Below, piece after piece: positions 1 through 7,825 of a DNA stretch of 64,000 nucleotides. The translations under genes and the position numbers were made by a program. Position 1 is the first letter of the stretch, and every line of letters begins with the position of its first letter. Below the pieces are notes generated by a model that saw only the letters and a list, made by a program, of their open reading frames with translations, searched no databases and was not told the DNA's origin. Source of the stretch: an uncultured Eubacteriales bacterium (GTDB taxonomy: Bacteria; Bacillota_I; Bacilli_A; RF39; UBA660); NCBI GenBank assembly GCA_905188025.1, contig CAJJKI010000006.1, positions 25,485-89,484 on the forward strand, given 5' to 3'.

Positions 1-1005
1 TATACCGAAACTGAAAATGGTAGTCCTACATTAAGTAAATCTGGAGATGGTACATTAAATGGTACTACTAGCGGTAGTAAACTTACTTATGGTAATAGAA
101 CTACTACAACAAGTAGAAGTACAACTGTTACTGCTACTTATAGTGGAGTTAGTAAATCAATTAATATTACACAATCTGCTGGTGTTAAAACAAATATAAC
201 TTCTTCTACAAAAGTATTGTTTTTGTATGACGGGGCAAGTGATTATGTTGAAGCAATTAATAATTCTGTGTATATTAATAATGCTAGAGATAATAATGGA
301 AATTATAATGGAGCAGTTGAGTATAATATTCGATTTAAAGTTATTATTACTGAAAGTTATAAATGGAATAATGTAGGTAATGTTATTTCTTCTGAATCTT
401 ATGGTAGTATTGACCGTCATAAAGATATTTCATTCAATACTAGCACTTTATTACATAAAGATACTGATAATTCTTATTACGGTAGTTTTAGTATAATATC
501 TAAAGCTAATGCTGATGAAGAAGAATATTTAGCAGAATATATAACTAATAATAATATAATTATTACTTTATATGTTAGACGTCCTAGATTATATTGGCAA
601 ATATGGTGTAATGAAATTCTTGAACAAAAAGACCAACCTTTTATTGTTAATGTTAATGATGTTACTAGAACAAAATTATATAATAATAATACTATAACTG
701 AAGGTTGTGCTGGTAGTGGTGAACAATATTTATATCTATTTAGTACATCAAATATGATGACTAGTAGAAGTATAACTGTAAAATTAATAAGAAATAATAA
801 TCCTAATGATGCTTGTAAATTAACTGGTTTTACTGATATAAATACACATACTAAAACTAGTGTTGGTCTTGAAGAAGATAAAACTGTTATAAGAACATTT
901 GTAACAAGTTACATTCAAGCATTGCCTATTAATCTATGTAAAGTTACATTTGAATATGCTAAACTAAAATTTAGAGTATTTATAGCTAAAGGTACTGGTA
1001 ATTAA
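1..1005 (+). CDS. Partial appendage protein with Ig-like (BACON-like) domain
   Basis: The frame is open from the first base to a TAA at 1005, so this is the last 334 residues of a protein that starts outside the window. The first 60 residues are Thr/Ser/Gly-rich and end in a strand pattern, SGVSKSINITQSAG, typical of bacterial Ig-like and BACON domains. BACON-type repeats are known in crAss phage appendage proteins, where they are thought to bind mucin or host glycans. The remaining ~270 residues are beta-rich with no recognised motif. It precedes a tail-fibre gene by 90 bases, so a role in a tail or head appendage is inferred. BACON versus a generic Ig fold cannot be decided by eye. Confidence 0.6.
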   Translation, partial: YTETENGSPTLSKSGDGTLNGTTSGSKLTYGNRTTTTSRSTTVTATYSGVSKSINITQSAGVKTNITSSTKVLFLYDGASDYVEAINNSVYINNARDNNGNYNGAVEYNIRFKVIITESYKWNNVGNVISSESYGSIDRHKDISFNTSTLLHKDTDNSYYGSFSIISKANADEEEYLAEYITNNNIIITLYVRRPRLYWQIWCNEILEQKDQPFIVNVNDVTRTKLYNNNTITEGCAGSGEQYLYLFSTSNMMTSRSITVKLIRNNNPNDACKLTGFTDINTHTKTSVGLEEDKTVIRTFVTSYIQALPINLCKVTFEYAKLKFRVFIAKGTGN

Positions 1006-1095
1006 TATAATAAGAATACTATTTAATATAACAATATTACTAATGCTTATATTGTTTATTTACTCATTAAAGTTATTTAAATTAATCACATAATT

Positions 1096-2781
1096 ATGAA
1101 CAATAAACAACTATATGAAAAACTAGGTCAGAATAGTTATGATAAAGTATTTCCTATTACTTATCTTCAAAATATTCTTGACAAAGATACAAATAATGAT
1201 TTAACTGTTGTTCTTTCTCGGTTTAATCATTTATGGATTCCATATCAAGGAACTAGAGTTAATACTCGTAAAGCTGTTCCTGCTATTTTTAGACGTAATA
1301 GCCTTACTATTAGCTATTATGACGCTGAACATAATCTTTCTGTAACTGAAAGTTATATAGGTAGTAATCTACAAGCTGGTGTTGAAACTAGTTGGGTTTC
1401 TGATGATAATTGGACAAAAATTCTTAGTGAAAAGTATCTTGAAGAGAATGGTGCTAAGATTCCAATTGCTAATGGAACTATTGATTGGGATATGCTTAAT
1501 GAAGCTCTTAAACAAATGATTGCAGGAGATGGTAAAGTTAATATTATTAATTATCCTGATGAAGAAGATATTACTATTAGATTAAGTCCAGGTTGTTGTA
1601 GTGTTAATCGTCTTAGTCTTAAAGATAGACCTTATGAGCCTGAATATAAAAGTGGTAAAGGATATAAAATAATTCGCAAGGTCTTACTCCCCGTGGAGGA
1701 TGATGCAAGTAATGCCGAACAGCTTTTATTTGATGGTTTTCTTGATGATACTTATTGTGAACAATATGGTCAAATAATTCTTAATACTGATAAATATGAA
1801 GTTATTAGAACAGATTTAGGTAATACTGCTGGTATTTATTATGATATTTATCATAAATTATTTGTTCTTAGAGTTAAGACTATTCATGATGGAGTTGGTT
1901 TTTATAATTATTATACTAGATGGACTATTGTAGAACCTACTGATAGAGTTCATCCTCTACAGGGGGTCAACACTGCTGACTATGGAAATAGTGAATATTA
2001 TAATATTTATAATACTTGTCTTTCTGATGAACGTCCAAGACTTGGTATTATATATGTTAATTCAGTAGATAATATTAAATATTATTTTAATGAAGAAAAT
2101 CTAGTTCAAGTTAAGAATAATATTTATCTTAATTATAAAGCTGTTCTTACTCAAGATATGGTTAACGAAGAAAATACTCGTTATATTATTCGTTATGCTT
2201 TTGATTTAAGTGGTAAAACTATTACAATGCCTACTGGATGTGAACTTGTATTTGAAGGTGGTATTATTGAAAATGGTACTATTGATTTAAATAAATGTAA
2301 ACTTACAGGTATGGTTGGTGAAGAATCTGAATATCTTCCTAATGTAACTTGTAGTAATTGGGCTAAAGGACAGATTGAATATCGTAATGGAAAGATTTGT
2401 TATTGGAATGGTACTGAATGGAGAGTAATGGGTGATACTTCTTCTATGGAAAGTTATACTAAAGAAGAAATTAATAATATGTTTAGAAATTATTATACTA
2501 AATCTGAAACTTATAATAAAGAAGAAGTTAATAATTTACTTAATGGATATGTTACTAATAATACATTTAATAACTTTAAAGAAGAAATAAATCAAACTAT
2601 TACTAATAGTGTTAATCTTGATAAGATTCAAAAAGCTATTAATGATGGTTGTGGAGTTAATATGACTATGCCTAGCGCAAATAATAATAAACTTAGTCTT
2701 CCAATTTGGACAGGTACTGCTACTCAATATGCAACTATTACCCCAGTTGCTGGAATGACTTATAATATTGTTGATGAGTAA
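1096..2781 (+). CDS. Tail fibre / appendage protein
   Basis: 561 residues. The C-terminal third holds fibre repeats of the YTKSExxxKEEVxNLL type (about residues 450-500), a pattern seen in many phage tail fibres. Residues ~365-410 (TITMPTGCELVFEGGIIENGTI) look like beta-helix rungs. The N-terminal ~100 residues probably attach it to the virion. Two copies of the dispersed GC-rich repeat lie in the gene in opposite orientation (1686-1702, read as LPVED, and 1951-1968, read as HPLQGV). The stop shares one base with the next ATG (TAATG), implying translational coupling. Function as a host-contact fibre is inferred from the repeats and position. No receptor can be named. Confidence 0.65.
   Translation: MNNKQLYEKLGQNSYDKVFPITYLQNILDKDTNNDLTVVLSRFNHLWIPYQGTRVNTRKAVPAIFRRNSLTISYYDAEHNLSVTESYIGSNLQAGVETSWVSDDNWTKILSEKYLEENGAKIPIANGTIDWDMLNEALKQMIAGDGKVNIINYPDEEDITIRLSPGCCSVNRLSLKDRPYEPEYKSGKGYKIIRKVLLPVEDDASNAEQLLFDGFLDDTYCEQYGQIILNTDKYEVIRTDLGNTAGIYYDIYHKLFVLRVKTIHDGVGFYNYYTRWTIVEPTDRVHPLQGVNTADYGNSEYYNIYNTCLSDERPRLGIIYVNSVDNIKYYFNEENLVQVKNNIYLNYKAVLTQDMVNEENTRYIIRYAFDLSGKTITMPTGCELVFEGGIIENGTIDLNKCKLTGMVGEESEYLPNVTCSNWAKGQIEYRNGKICYWNGTEWRVMGDTSSMESYTKEEINNMFRNYYTKSETYNKEEVNNLLNGYVTNNTFNNFKEEINQTITNSVNLDKIQKAINDGCGVNMTMPSANNNKLSLPIWTGTATQYATITPVAGMTYNIVDE
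1686..1702 (-). repeat. Dispersed GC-rich repeat in coding sequence, reverse
   Basis: ACTCCCCGTGGAGGATG on the plus strand, read LPVED in the tail fibre gene. Confidence 0.85.
1951..1968 (+). repeat. Dispersed GC-rich repeat in coding sequence, forward, variant
   Basis: CATCCTCTACAGGGGGTC, read HPLQGV in the tail fibre gene; the only copy read in this frame. Confidence 0.8.
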
Positions 2782-3884
2782 TGAGTTTAACTCTTGGACG
2801 TCAAGGAGGAATTGCTCAACCTCTTAAGAAGCGTACAGTAGGTCAAACTAATATTGCTCATGTTTATGATGGTGCTAATCATATTTGGCCTACTTCTGTT
2901 ATTCATTTTAGTGATTTTACTAGTGTCCAACTTAGATACATTTGGGGTAGTGATGATGGTCGAGATTTGGACACTAAATCATATTATGTTAATTCTCCTA
3001 TTAATAATTTAAACTATGTAGCTGTTGGTTGGTCTTGGAATTTAAGTCAAATTCCTTATCTATATTGGGGTGGTGATAATACTGACTCAGGTGCTGAATG
3101 TGTTATGTTTAATATTGAATCTATGATTGACCTTGAAGATAAAATGCCTGATATAATGAAAATGAATCTTTGCGCTAATTGGTTTGGAAGTTTAAGTAGA
3201 GGTCATGTTACTGTTGAATGTACTGCTTATAAAGGTGGAGTTATTGTTCATGCTTGGCAATTAAGAAATAATGAAATTGATGTTGATAATAGAGGAATGT
3301 TTATTTTTCCTTTGGCTGATGGAACTATTAATATGCCTGATGGACATGGTGGTTATAAAGAATGTTGGTATGGTGAAGTTGTTAAAAGAGTTGCTAAATC
3401 TAATAATAAAGTAAAGTACTTTAAAGTTAATCCTGTTAATGATAAAGTTATTGGTTTAGATGATATTAAAATAATTCGTCATGGTGGTGGACTTGTTCAT
3501 GACGATGGTTATTGCTGGTATGAAAATAAGCCTAATGATAAATATAAAGTTTGGAATAATCAAGTCAATACAACTGGTACTCCTTTAACTCTTGATAAGC
3601 CAACTCTTAATATAACTAGTGATGATAATTATAGTTATGAATATCATACAGTTTTGTTAAATGAAGATAACACTGTTTATAATGATAATTATACTGATAA
3701 CTATAAATTTAAATTTAGTTTTGTTGCAGGTAATTCTGAATTTAGAGGACAACAAACTATTCAATGTTATGTTGGTACACAAGGTGATGAAGCTGATGAT
3801 GGTAAGACTTCAATAGGTGAAATAAAATATACTAAACTTAATAAAATTGGTGAATTGACAATATATAGTCCTATTGAAAGTTAA
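2781..3884 (+). CDS. Putative tail appendage protein, partner of the fibre
   Basis: 367 residues, starting on the last base of the fibre stop codon. The N-terminus has a basic, Gln/Gly-rich stretch (RQGGIAQPLKKRTVGQTN) and the rest is Trp/Tyr/Gly-rich and apparently all-beta, as in phage appendage and receptor-binding proteins. I recognise no family motif. Coupling to the fibre gene and the terminator just after the stop suggest the two are made together and assemble in one structure. This is inference from context. Confidence 0.5.
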   Translation: MSLTLGRQGGIAQPLKKRTVGQTNIAHVYDGANHIWPTSVIHFSDFTSVQLRYIWGSDDGRDLDTKSYYVNSPINNLNYVAVGWSWNLSQIPYLYWGGDNTDSGAECVMFNIESMIDLEDKMPDIMKMNLCANWFGSLSRGHVTVECTAYKGGVIVHAWQLRNNEIDVDNRGMFIFPLADGTINMPDGHGGYKECWYGEVVKRVAKSNNKVKYFKVNPVNDKVIGLDDIKIIRHGGGLVHDDGYCWYENKPNDKYKVWNNQVNTTGTPLTLDKPTLNITSDDNYSYEYHTVLLNEDNTVYNDNYTDNYKFKFSFVAGNSEFRGQQTIQCYVGTQGDEADDGKTSIGEIKYTKLNKIGELTIYSPIES

Positions 3885-3926
3885 GTTAATGTTAATTACC
3901 AAACAAAAATAACGGTTTAAGCGTTA

Positions 3927-3968
3927 TAGATTATGTAGTTCAAACTACAAGTATTAATCTATTTTTTT
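3927..3968 (+). terminator. Rho-independent terminator after appendage genes
   Basis: Outer arms TAGATTA/TAATCTA enclose an inner perfect stem GTAGTT/AACTAC. The 3' arm runs straight into seven T residues. It separates the appendage genes from the next transcription unit. Confidence 0.75.
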
Positions 3969-3988
3969 AACTTAAACCTTAATTTATT

Positions 3989-4750
3989 ATGCAAGTAATT
4001 GAAAAAGTGAAAGTTGTTCCAGAGGGCTATAATGGTGCTGGAATGAATTATGACGGTGGTAATCGTCGTGATGTAAACGGTAAGGCTAATGCAGGTTTAA
4101 CTCTTGGTATTATCGGTACTGCACTTGGTGCTTGGGCTTTGTTTGGTAATCGTCGTTCTAGTGTATTAGGTAGCGCTGGTGGTGGAATGTTAGGTGATGG
4201 CTCTACTAATATTAACGTACTTGGTGCTACTGCTGGTAGTGGAAGCGGTGCCCCTACTGCTTTTCAAGCATGGGAAAAATCTTGTGAAGATACTTTAGCT
4301 CTTCAAGGTGGTCTTTATCAATGGGCTTTGACTCAACAGAATCAACGTTTTGAAGATAGAGAACGTCTTAATAGTGAATTGTTTGGTGTTTATATTGATG
4401 GACGTAATCGTACTGATGCTCTTATTGAGAAAAATAACACTGACCATTTTAATCTTTACAAATATACTCGTGATGCTGATGATGATATCCGTAAAGAGTT
4501 ATCTGATTTGAAAGCTGAATTGGCTGTTACTAAAGCTATTCGTCCTTATCAAGATAAACTTATCCAATGCGAAATGGAAAAGATGTTTACGGCTGGTATC
4601 AACTATACTGATAGAAAAACTTGTAATGTTATCTATGGTGTAGTAACTCTTCCGAATGAACCTACTGTTACAGGTCTAGTTGGGCGTAATGCTTATGGAT
4701 GCTTACCATGTGGTTTTACTCAACCTGCTAGTGGAACTCCTGCTCAGTAA
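3989..4750 (+). CDS. Conserved phage protein with glycine-zipper membrane segment
   Basis: 253 residues. Residues ~36-53 (AGLTLGIIGTALGAWALFG) form a small-residue hydrophobic helix of the glycine-zipper kind. They are followed by a Gly/Ser-rich stretch and then a charged helical region (about 95-185) with coiled-coil potential. The C-terminus has several Cys (CNVIYG, YGCLPCG). Codon use is visibly richer in GC and in CGT/GGT codons than its neighbours, suggesting high expression. The overall pattern resembles proteins near the structural genes of Bacteroides phages, but I cannot assign a function. A virion or membrane-associated role is possible. Confidence 0.55.
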   Translation: MQVIEKVKVVPEGYNGAGMNYDGGNRRDVNGKANAGLTLGIIGTALGAWALFGNRRSSVLGSAGGGMLGDGSTNINVLGATAGSGSGAPTAFQAWEKSCEDTLALQGGLYQWALTQQNQRFEDRERLNSELFGVYIDGRNRTDALIEKNNTDHFNLYKYTRDADDDIRKELSDLKAELAVTKAIRPYQDKLIQCEMEKMFTAGINYTDRKTCNVIYGVVTLPNEPTVTGLVGRNAYGCLPCGFTQPASGTPAQ

Positions 4751-4790
4751 TATTACTAAGTTTGATTAAGAACATTAAATTCAAAGAGAT

Positions 4791-5306
4791 ATGATACCTG
4801 TTACTCAATTCATACTAGGTAATAGTGACCCTTTACTATACCCTAGTGAAAAAATGACTAATAGCATTGATGAACAAATTGCTTTTCTTCAAAGTCAAAA
4901 ACAAGCAATTAATGAAGCTTATCGTCGTAATGCTATTCCTAATGCAAATAATGGTACAACTCAAAATCAGCAAGTTCCAACTCAAGGAATTTGGGATGCT
5001 ATTGATGCTGAAATTGCACCACTTACACAAGAACAACAAAATATGCTTCTTAGTAACCAAGATTATGTAAATAACTATAATGCTTTACAAAGTATGGTTC
5101 AAGCAGAAGTTCTTAATTTAGTTAGAGGAAAAATCGAAGCTAGTGAAGATGGTAAACATTTACTTGAAGAACAACTTAAACTTGTTAAGTTGCTTAAAAG
5201 TAAAATTGTTGAAGTTACTAACAAAGAAATGGAATTATTTAAAGCTTTTAAAGAAGCTAGTAAAACTAATCCTAATTTAACTTATGAAGAATTTTTAAAG
5301 AAGTAA
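4791..5306 (+). CDS. Hypothetical protein, helical
   Basis: 171 residues, Gln/Asn-rich and mostly helical. The segment 25-45 (DEQIAFLQSQKQAINEAYRR) and residues 115-155 (LEEQLKLVKLLKSKIVEV) look like coiled coil. No enzyme motif is seen. It follows the glycine-zipper gene by 40 bases and is followed after 4 bases by the next gene, so it is in the same operon. Possibly a small structural or assembly protein, but this is a guess from position. Confidence 0.55.
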   Translation: MIPVTQFILGNSDPLLYPSEKMTNSIDEQIAFLQSQKQAINEAYRRNAIPNANNGTTQNQQVPTQGIWDAIDAEIAPLTQEQQNMLLSNQDYVNNYNALQSMVQAEVLNLVRGKIEASEDGKHLLEEQLKLVKLLKSKIVEVTNKEMELFKAFKEASKTNPNLTYEEFLKK

Positions 5307-5310
5307 TATT

Positions 5311-5697
5311 ATGGTTGAAATTGGTAATGTTAAAGAGGTTATTAAAGATTATATTATTAAACAATTAGTATCTATGGGTGAAAGTTCTCCAGCTATAAGA
5401 CTTTTAATTCCTTTAGCTAAAAGAGCGATTACTAATAATATTAATAGTTTTGATAAGTTTTTAAGACCTATTGCAGATAAAGATGGTATGATTGATATTG
5501 AAGGTATATTTGATGAAGAAATGGAAGTTATTAATAATATTGATAATTTTAATTTTGATATACCTTTTATTGGTGGCGGTAATATTTCTAAAGGTATTAT
5601 ATCTCTTGAAGTTCCTTATGTGAATAAAATTGTTGCTCTTAATCAAACTGATTTAGAAATTTTAAAAGAATCATTAATCAGTTTAAAAACAAAGTAA
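5311..5697 (+). CDS. Hypothetical protein
   Basis: 128 residues, start preceded by TAATATT, the usual AT-rich leader in this window. The N-terminal ~45 residues are helical and basic. A Gly-rich hinge (IGGGN) lies near residue 90 and the C-terminus is helical. No family was recognised. It is tightly spaced (4 bases) with both neighbours, so it is co-translated with them. Confidence 0.5.
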   Translation: MVEIGNVKEVIKDYIIKQLVSMGESSPAIRLLIPLAKRAITNNINSFDKFLRPIADKDGMIDIEGIFDEEMEVINNIDNFNFDIPFIGGGNISKGIISLEVPYVNKIVALNQTDLEILKESLISLKTK

Positions 5698-5701
5698 TAT
5701 T

Positions 5702-6277
5702 ATGAGAGAAATGCCTTACATTCAACCTTACCATGTTGGTAATCGTCGTGGCGGTAATCAAAATATTCTTGATGAATTTCGTGAATTTCTTGATGCGCGT
5801 GGAGGACGAGGTGGTCGTGGTGGTAGAGGTGGCATGAGAAATCGTATTGGCTATGATACTTACGATACTTATGGTCGCTCTACTAATAAAAATGACCGAG
5901 AAGAAAAGATTTTAACTATGCTTATGAGCGGTGGATATAATGACGATGGCTATCATTTTGATGAGTATGAAGCTAAAGAAGTTGTAGAACAAATGTATCA
6001 TGTTAAAGACAATAAGAAATATATTGGTGAAAAATATGATATGAATAAAGCTCATGAGATTTGTGAACGCTATAAAGAAGTATTACCTAATGATGTTGAA
6101 CCTTGCGATGTTTATGTTGCAATTAATGCTCAATACCATGATTATGCTAAACTATTTGAAGAATGGTTTGGTGGTAATATAGATAATAAAGTGTTTGAAA
6201 GTGCTATTACATTTTGGTTTAAAGATGTAGATTTTGATGGTGATAAAGTATGGGAATATTTCCACATGAATAACTAA
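5702..6277 (+). CDS. Hypothetical protein with RGG repeats
   Basis: 191 residues. Residues ~33-45 carry repeated RGG units (GGRGGRGGRGG), a motif that commonly binds nucleic acid. Residues ~60-190 form an acidic helical domain (KILTMLMSGGY, EYEAKEVVEQMY, MNKAHEICERYKEVL). It closes the operon begun at 3989 and is followed by a strong terminator. RNA or DNA binding through the RGG region is an inference. The domain itself is not one I can name. Confidence 0.55.
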   Translation: MREMPYIQPYHVGNRRGGNQNILDEFREFLDARGGRGGRGGRGGMRNRIGYDTYDTYGRSTNKNDREEKILTMLMSGGYNDDGYHFDEYEAKEVVEQMYHVKDNKKYIGEKYDMNKAHEICERYKEVLPNDVEPCDVYVAINAQYHDYAKLFEEWFGGNIDNKVFESAITFWFKDVDFDGDKVWEYFHMNN

Positions 6278-6296
6278 TCATTATTGTAAAACTGTA

Positions 6297-6330
6297 AAAG
6301 GGAATTATCTTCGGATAGTTCCCTTTTTTA
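6297..6330 (+). terminator. Rho-independent terminator with TTCG tetraloop
   Basis: GGGAATTATC-TTCG-GATAGTTCCC pairs over ten positions in RNA (one U-G wobble), flanked by an A-run before and a T-run after. It ends the 3989-6277 operon. Confidence 0.9.
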
Positions 6331-6347
6331 TTTATCTAAATTTTAGT

Positions 6348-6677
6348 ATGGACAAATTTATTGATGTAATTGTAGATGGAATTCTTAGTAATTTTGATTT
6401 TGGATTTATGTTTATTGTTAATATTCTAACTTATATTATTATTAAAGTTATTGATTACTTTAATGGTGATAATAAAGTTCCTACTTGGCAAAAACGATGT
6501 GTATTAGTAATAAGTATTTTTACTATGGCTATGATTTATATTGCATCTGGGTATGATAATACTATTATGCTTGTTAATAGTGCTGTTCTTGCTCCTGTGT
6601 TTTGGAGTTGGGTTGTTAGTCCTATTCTAAAGAAACTTGGAGTTGGCTATAAAGATATTGATAATACTATTGGTTAA
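6348..6677 (+). CDS. Holin-like small membrane protein
   Basis: 109 residues with three hydrophobic segments: about 18-37 (FGFMFIVNILTYIIIKVI), 51-68 (CVLVISIFTMAMIYIASG) and 73-95 (TIMLVNSAVLAPVFWSWVVSPIL), plus short charged ends. Size and topology fit small phage holins, which make holes in the inner membrane at lysis, and similar proteins occur in crAss-like phages. No endolysin is next to it; the next gene is a membrane-linked HExxH protein that might serve lysis or entry. Holin is the best call, but topology alone does not prove it. Confidence 0.6.
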   Translation: MDKFIDVIVDGILSNFDFGFMFIVNILTYIIIKVIDYFNGDNKVPTWQKRCVLVISIFTMAMIYIASGYDNTIMLVNSAVLAPVFWSWVVSPILKKLGVGYKDIDNTIG

Positions 6678-6695
6678 GATTGTATAAGATTGATT

Positions 6696-6781
6696 AGCTA
6701 GGTTTGATTGACTAATTCAAGCCCGCTATATCCTCTACGGGGAGTATAGCTTGCCGAATTTGGCTAGTTTTAAACCTAGCT
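6696..6781 (+). other. Intergenic inverted-repeat structure around a dispersed repeat
   Basis: The 208-base gap after the holin gene holds nested inverted repeats. The outer arms are AGCTAGGTTT (6696) and AAACCTAGCT (6772), a perfect ten-base match. The inner arms are GCTATA (6725) and TATAGC (6745), and a copy of the GC-rich dispersed repeat fills the inner loop. There is no T-run, so it is not an obvious terminator. It could be a structured leader for the gene at 6886 or an insertion into a hairpin. Confidence 0.5.
6730..6745 (+). repeat. Dispersed GC-rich repeat, intergenic, forward
   Basis: Exact consensus ATCCTCTACGGGGAGT, lying in the loop of GCTATA/TATAGC arms. One of five intergenic copies. 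Confidence 0.85.
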
Positions 6782-6885
6782 GATTAACTGTACATGATTT
6801 AATGAAAGTCTTGTTATGAGCCTAAAAAGTGACTCTATGAACGTACATAAATATTTACAATATTAAATTTTAAAATAGTAAAGTT

Positions 6886-7227
6886 ATGAGAGTTATTAAG
6901 ACTAAACATTTTCCTTTTAATGGTTATAAAGCTATTAATCTTTTTGGTATTATATTTACTAAAGGTGAATTAAGTAACAAAGAACTTAATCATGAAGCTA
7001 TTCATACAGAACAAATGAAAGAGATGTTATATATCTTTTTCTATATATGGTATGGTATTGAATATCTTATTATAAGACTATTTCATATTAAACAACATGA
7101 TGCTTATAAAGATGTAAGTTTTGAAGAAGAAGCTCATATTAATGATGATAATCTTGATTATATTAGTGAACGTAAACATTATACTTGGACTAAATATCTA
7201 GGTATTAATAGTTCTAAAACTGCTTAA
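6886..7227 (+). CDS. Membrane-associated HExxH (zincin-like) protein
   Basis: 113 residues. HEAIHTEQ at residues 36-43 fits the HExxH zinc-binding helix of metallopeptidases, and FEEEAH near 84-88 could supply the third ligand. Between them lies a hydrophobic stretch (about 47-65, LYIFFYIWYGIEYLIIRLF), giving one membrane-associated segment. Small proteins of this pattern (NHExxHxxQ, aromatic helix, FExEA) occur in Bacteroidetes and their phages. Its place beside a holin-like gene suggests lysis or envelope work, but catalytic activity is unproven and the fold is much shorter than typical peptidases. Confidence 0.6.
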   Translation: MRVIKTKHFPFNGYKAINLFGIIFTKGELSNKELNHEAIHTEQMKEMLYIFFYIWYGIEYLIIRLFHIKQHDAYKDVSFEEEAHINDDNLDYISERKHYTWTKYLGINSSKTA

Positions 7228-7258
7228 TTAAAAAATGTTAATAATATTGTTAAACTAC

Positions 7259-7286
7259 TTGTTATTAATAATATAATTTATATTTG
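7259..7286 (+). promoter_or_regulatory. Candidate Bacteroidetes-type promoter before the DGR module
   Basis: TATATTTG at 7279-7286 matches the TAnnTTTG -7 box of Bacteroidetes promoters, with a TTG 17 bases upstream. It lies 22 bases before the ATG of the coiled-coil gene. In a region this AT-rich a chance match is easy. Confidence 0.3.
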
Positions 7287-7308
7287 TAACAAACTAAATT
7301 CTAAAGAT

Positions 7309-7824
7309 ATGGAAGATGATAAAAGAGTTAATTATAAGTTAGATGCTATTAATAAACTTATTAATAATCTTAAACTTAGTATTTCTGGTAATAAAGAACA
7401 TGATGAGCTTGGAGAAAATAATGTTATAGTTAATCTTGATGAGATTAGTCAAAAGATTACTGAATTACATGAAATGGTTAAAGCTGAATTTGATGAGTTT
7501 GAAAATCAACATAAAAGTGAATCAGATGAAACTCAAACTCTTCTTAATAGTCGTTTTGATAAAGTTGATGCTAAATTAGATAGTATTAAAGCTGCTATTG
7601 ATAGTATGAAAACTACTATTGGTGATAAACTTGATACTGTTAATTCTACTATTAATAAAGCAAATACAGATATAGTTGCTGCGATTAATGCTATGAAAAC
7701 TAGTAATGATACTAAAAACGATGCTATAATTACTGCTCTTCAAGGACTTGTAACTAAAGTTAATCAAAATACTAATAATATTAATTCTCTTGATGGTCGA
7801 GTTGATGCTCTAGAACAAGCTTAA
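7309..7824 (+). CDS. Coiled-coil protein upstream of the DGR target
   Basis: 171 residues, almost wholly heptad-patterned: an N-terminal helix (KLDAINKLINNLKLSI), then ISQKITELHEMVKAEFDEFE, repeated units FDKVDAKLDSIKAAIDSMKT and INKANTDIVAAINAMKTSN, ending NSLDGRVDALEQA. It resembles trimeric fibre shafts or adaptors. The ATG of the variable protein follows its stop by one base, so the two are translationally coupled. A stalk or trimerisation partner that displays the variable lectin-like protein on the virion is inferred. Confidence 0.6.
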   Translation: MEDDKRVNYKLDAINKLINNLKLSISGNKEHDELGENNVIVNLDEISQKITELHEMVKAEFDEFENQHKSESDETQTLLNSRFDKVDAKLDSIKAAIDSMKTTIGDKLDTVNSTINKANTDIVAAINAMKTSNDTKNDAIITALQGLVTKVNQNTNNINSLDGRVDALEQA

Positions 7825-7825
7825 T

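Noticed and set aside
6780..6885. tRNA or tmRNA in the gap before 6886
   Set aside because: No cloverleaf with a T-arm consensus could be drawn; only short imperfect pairings are present.
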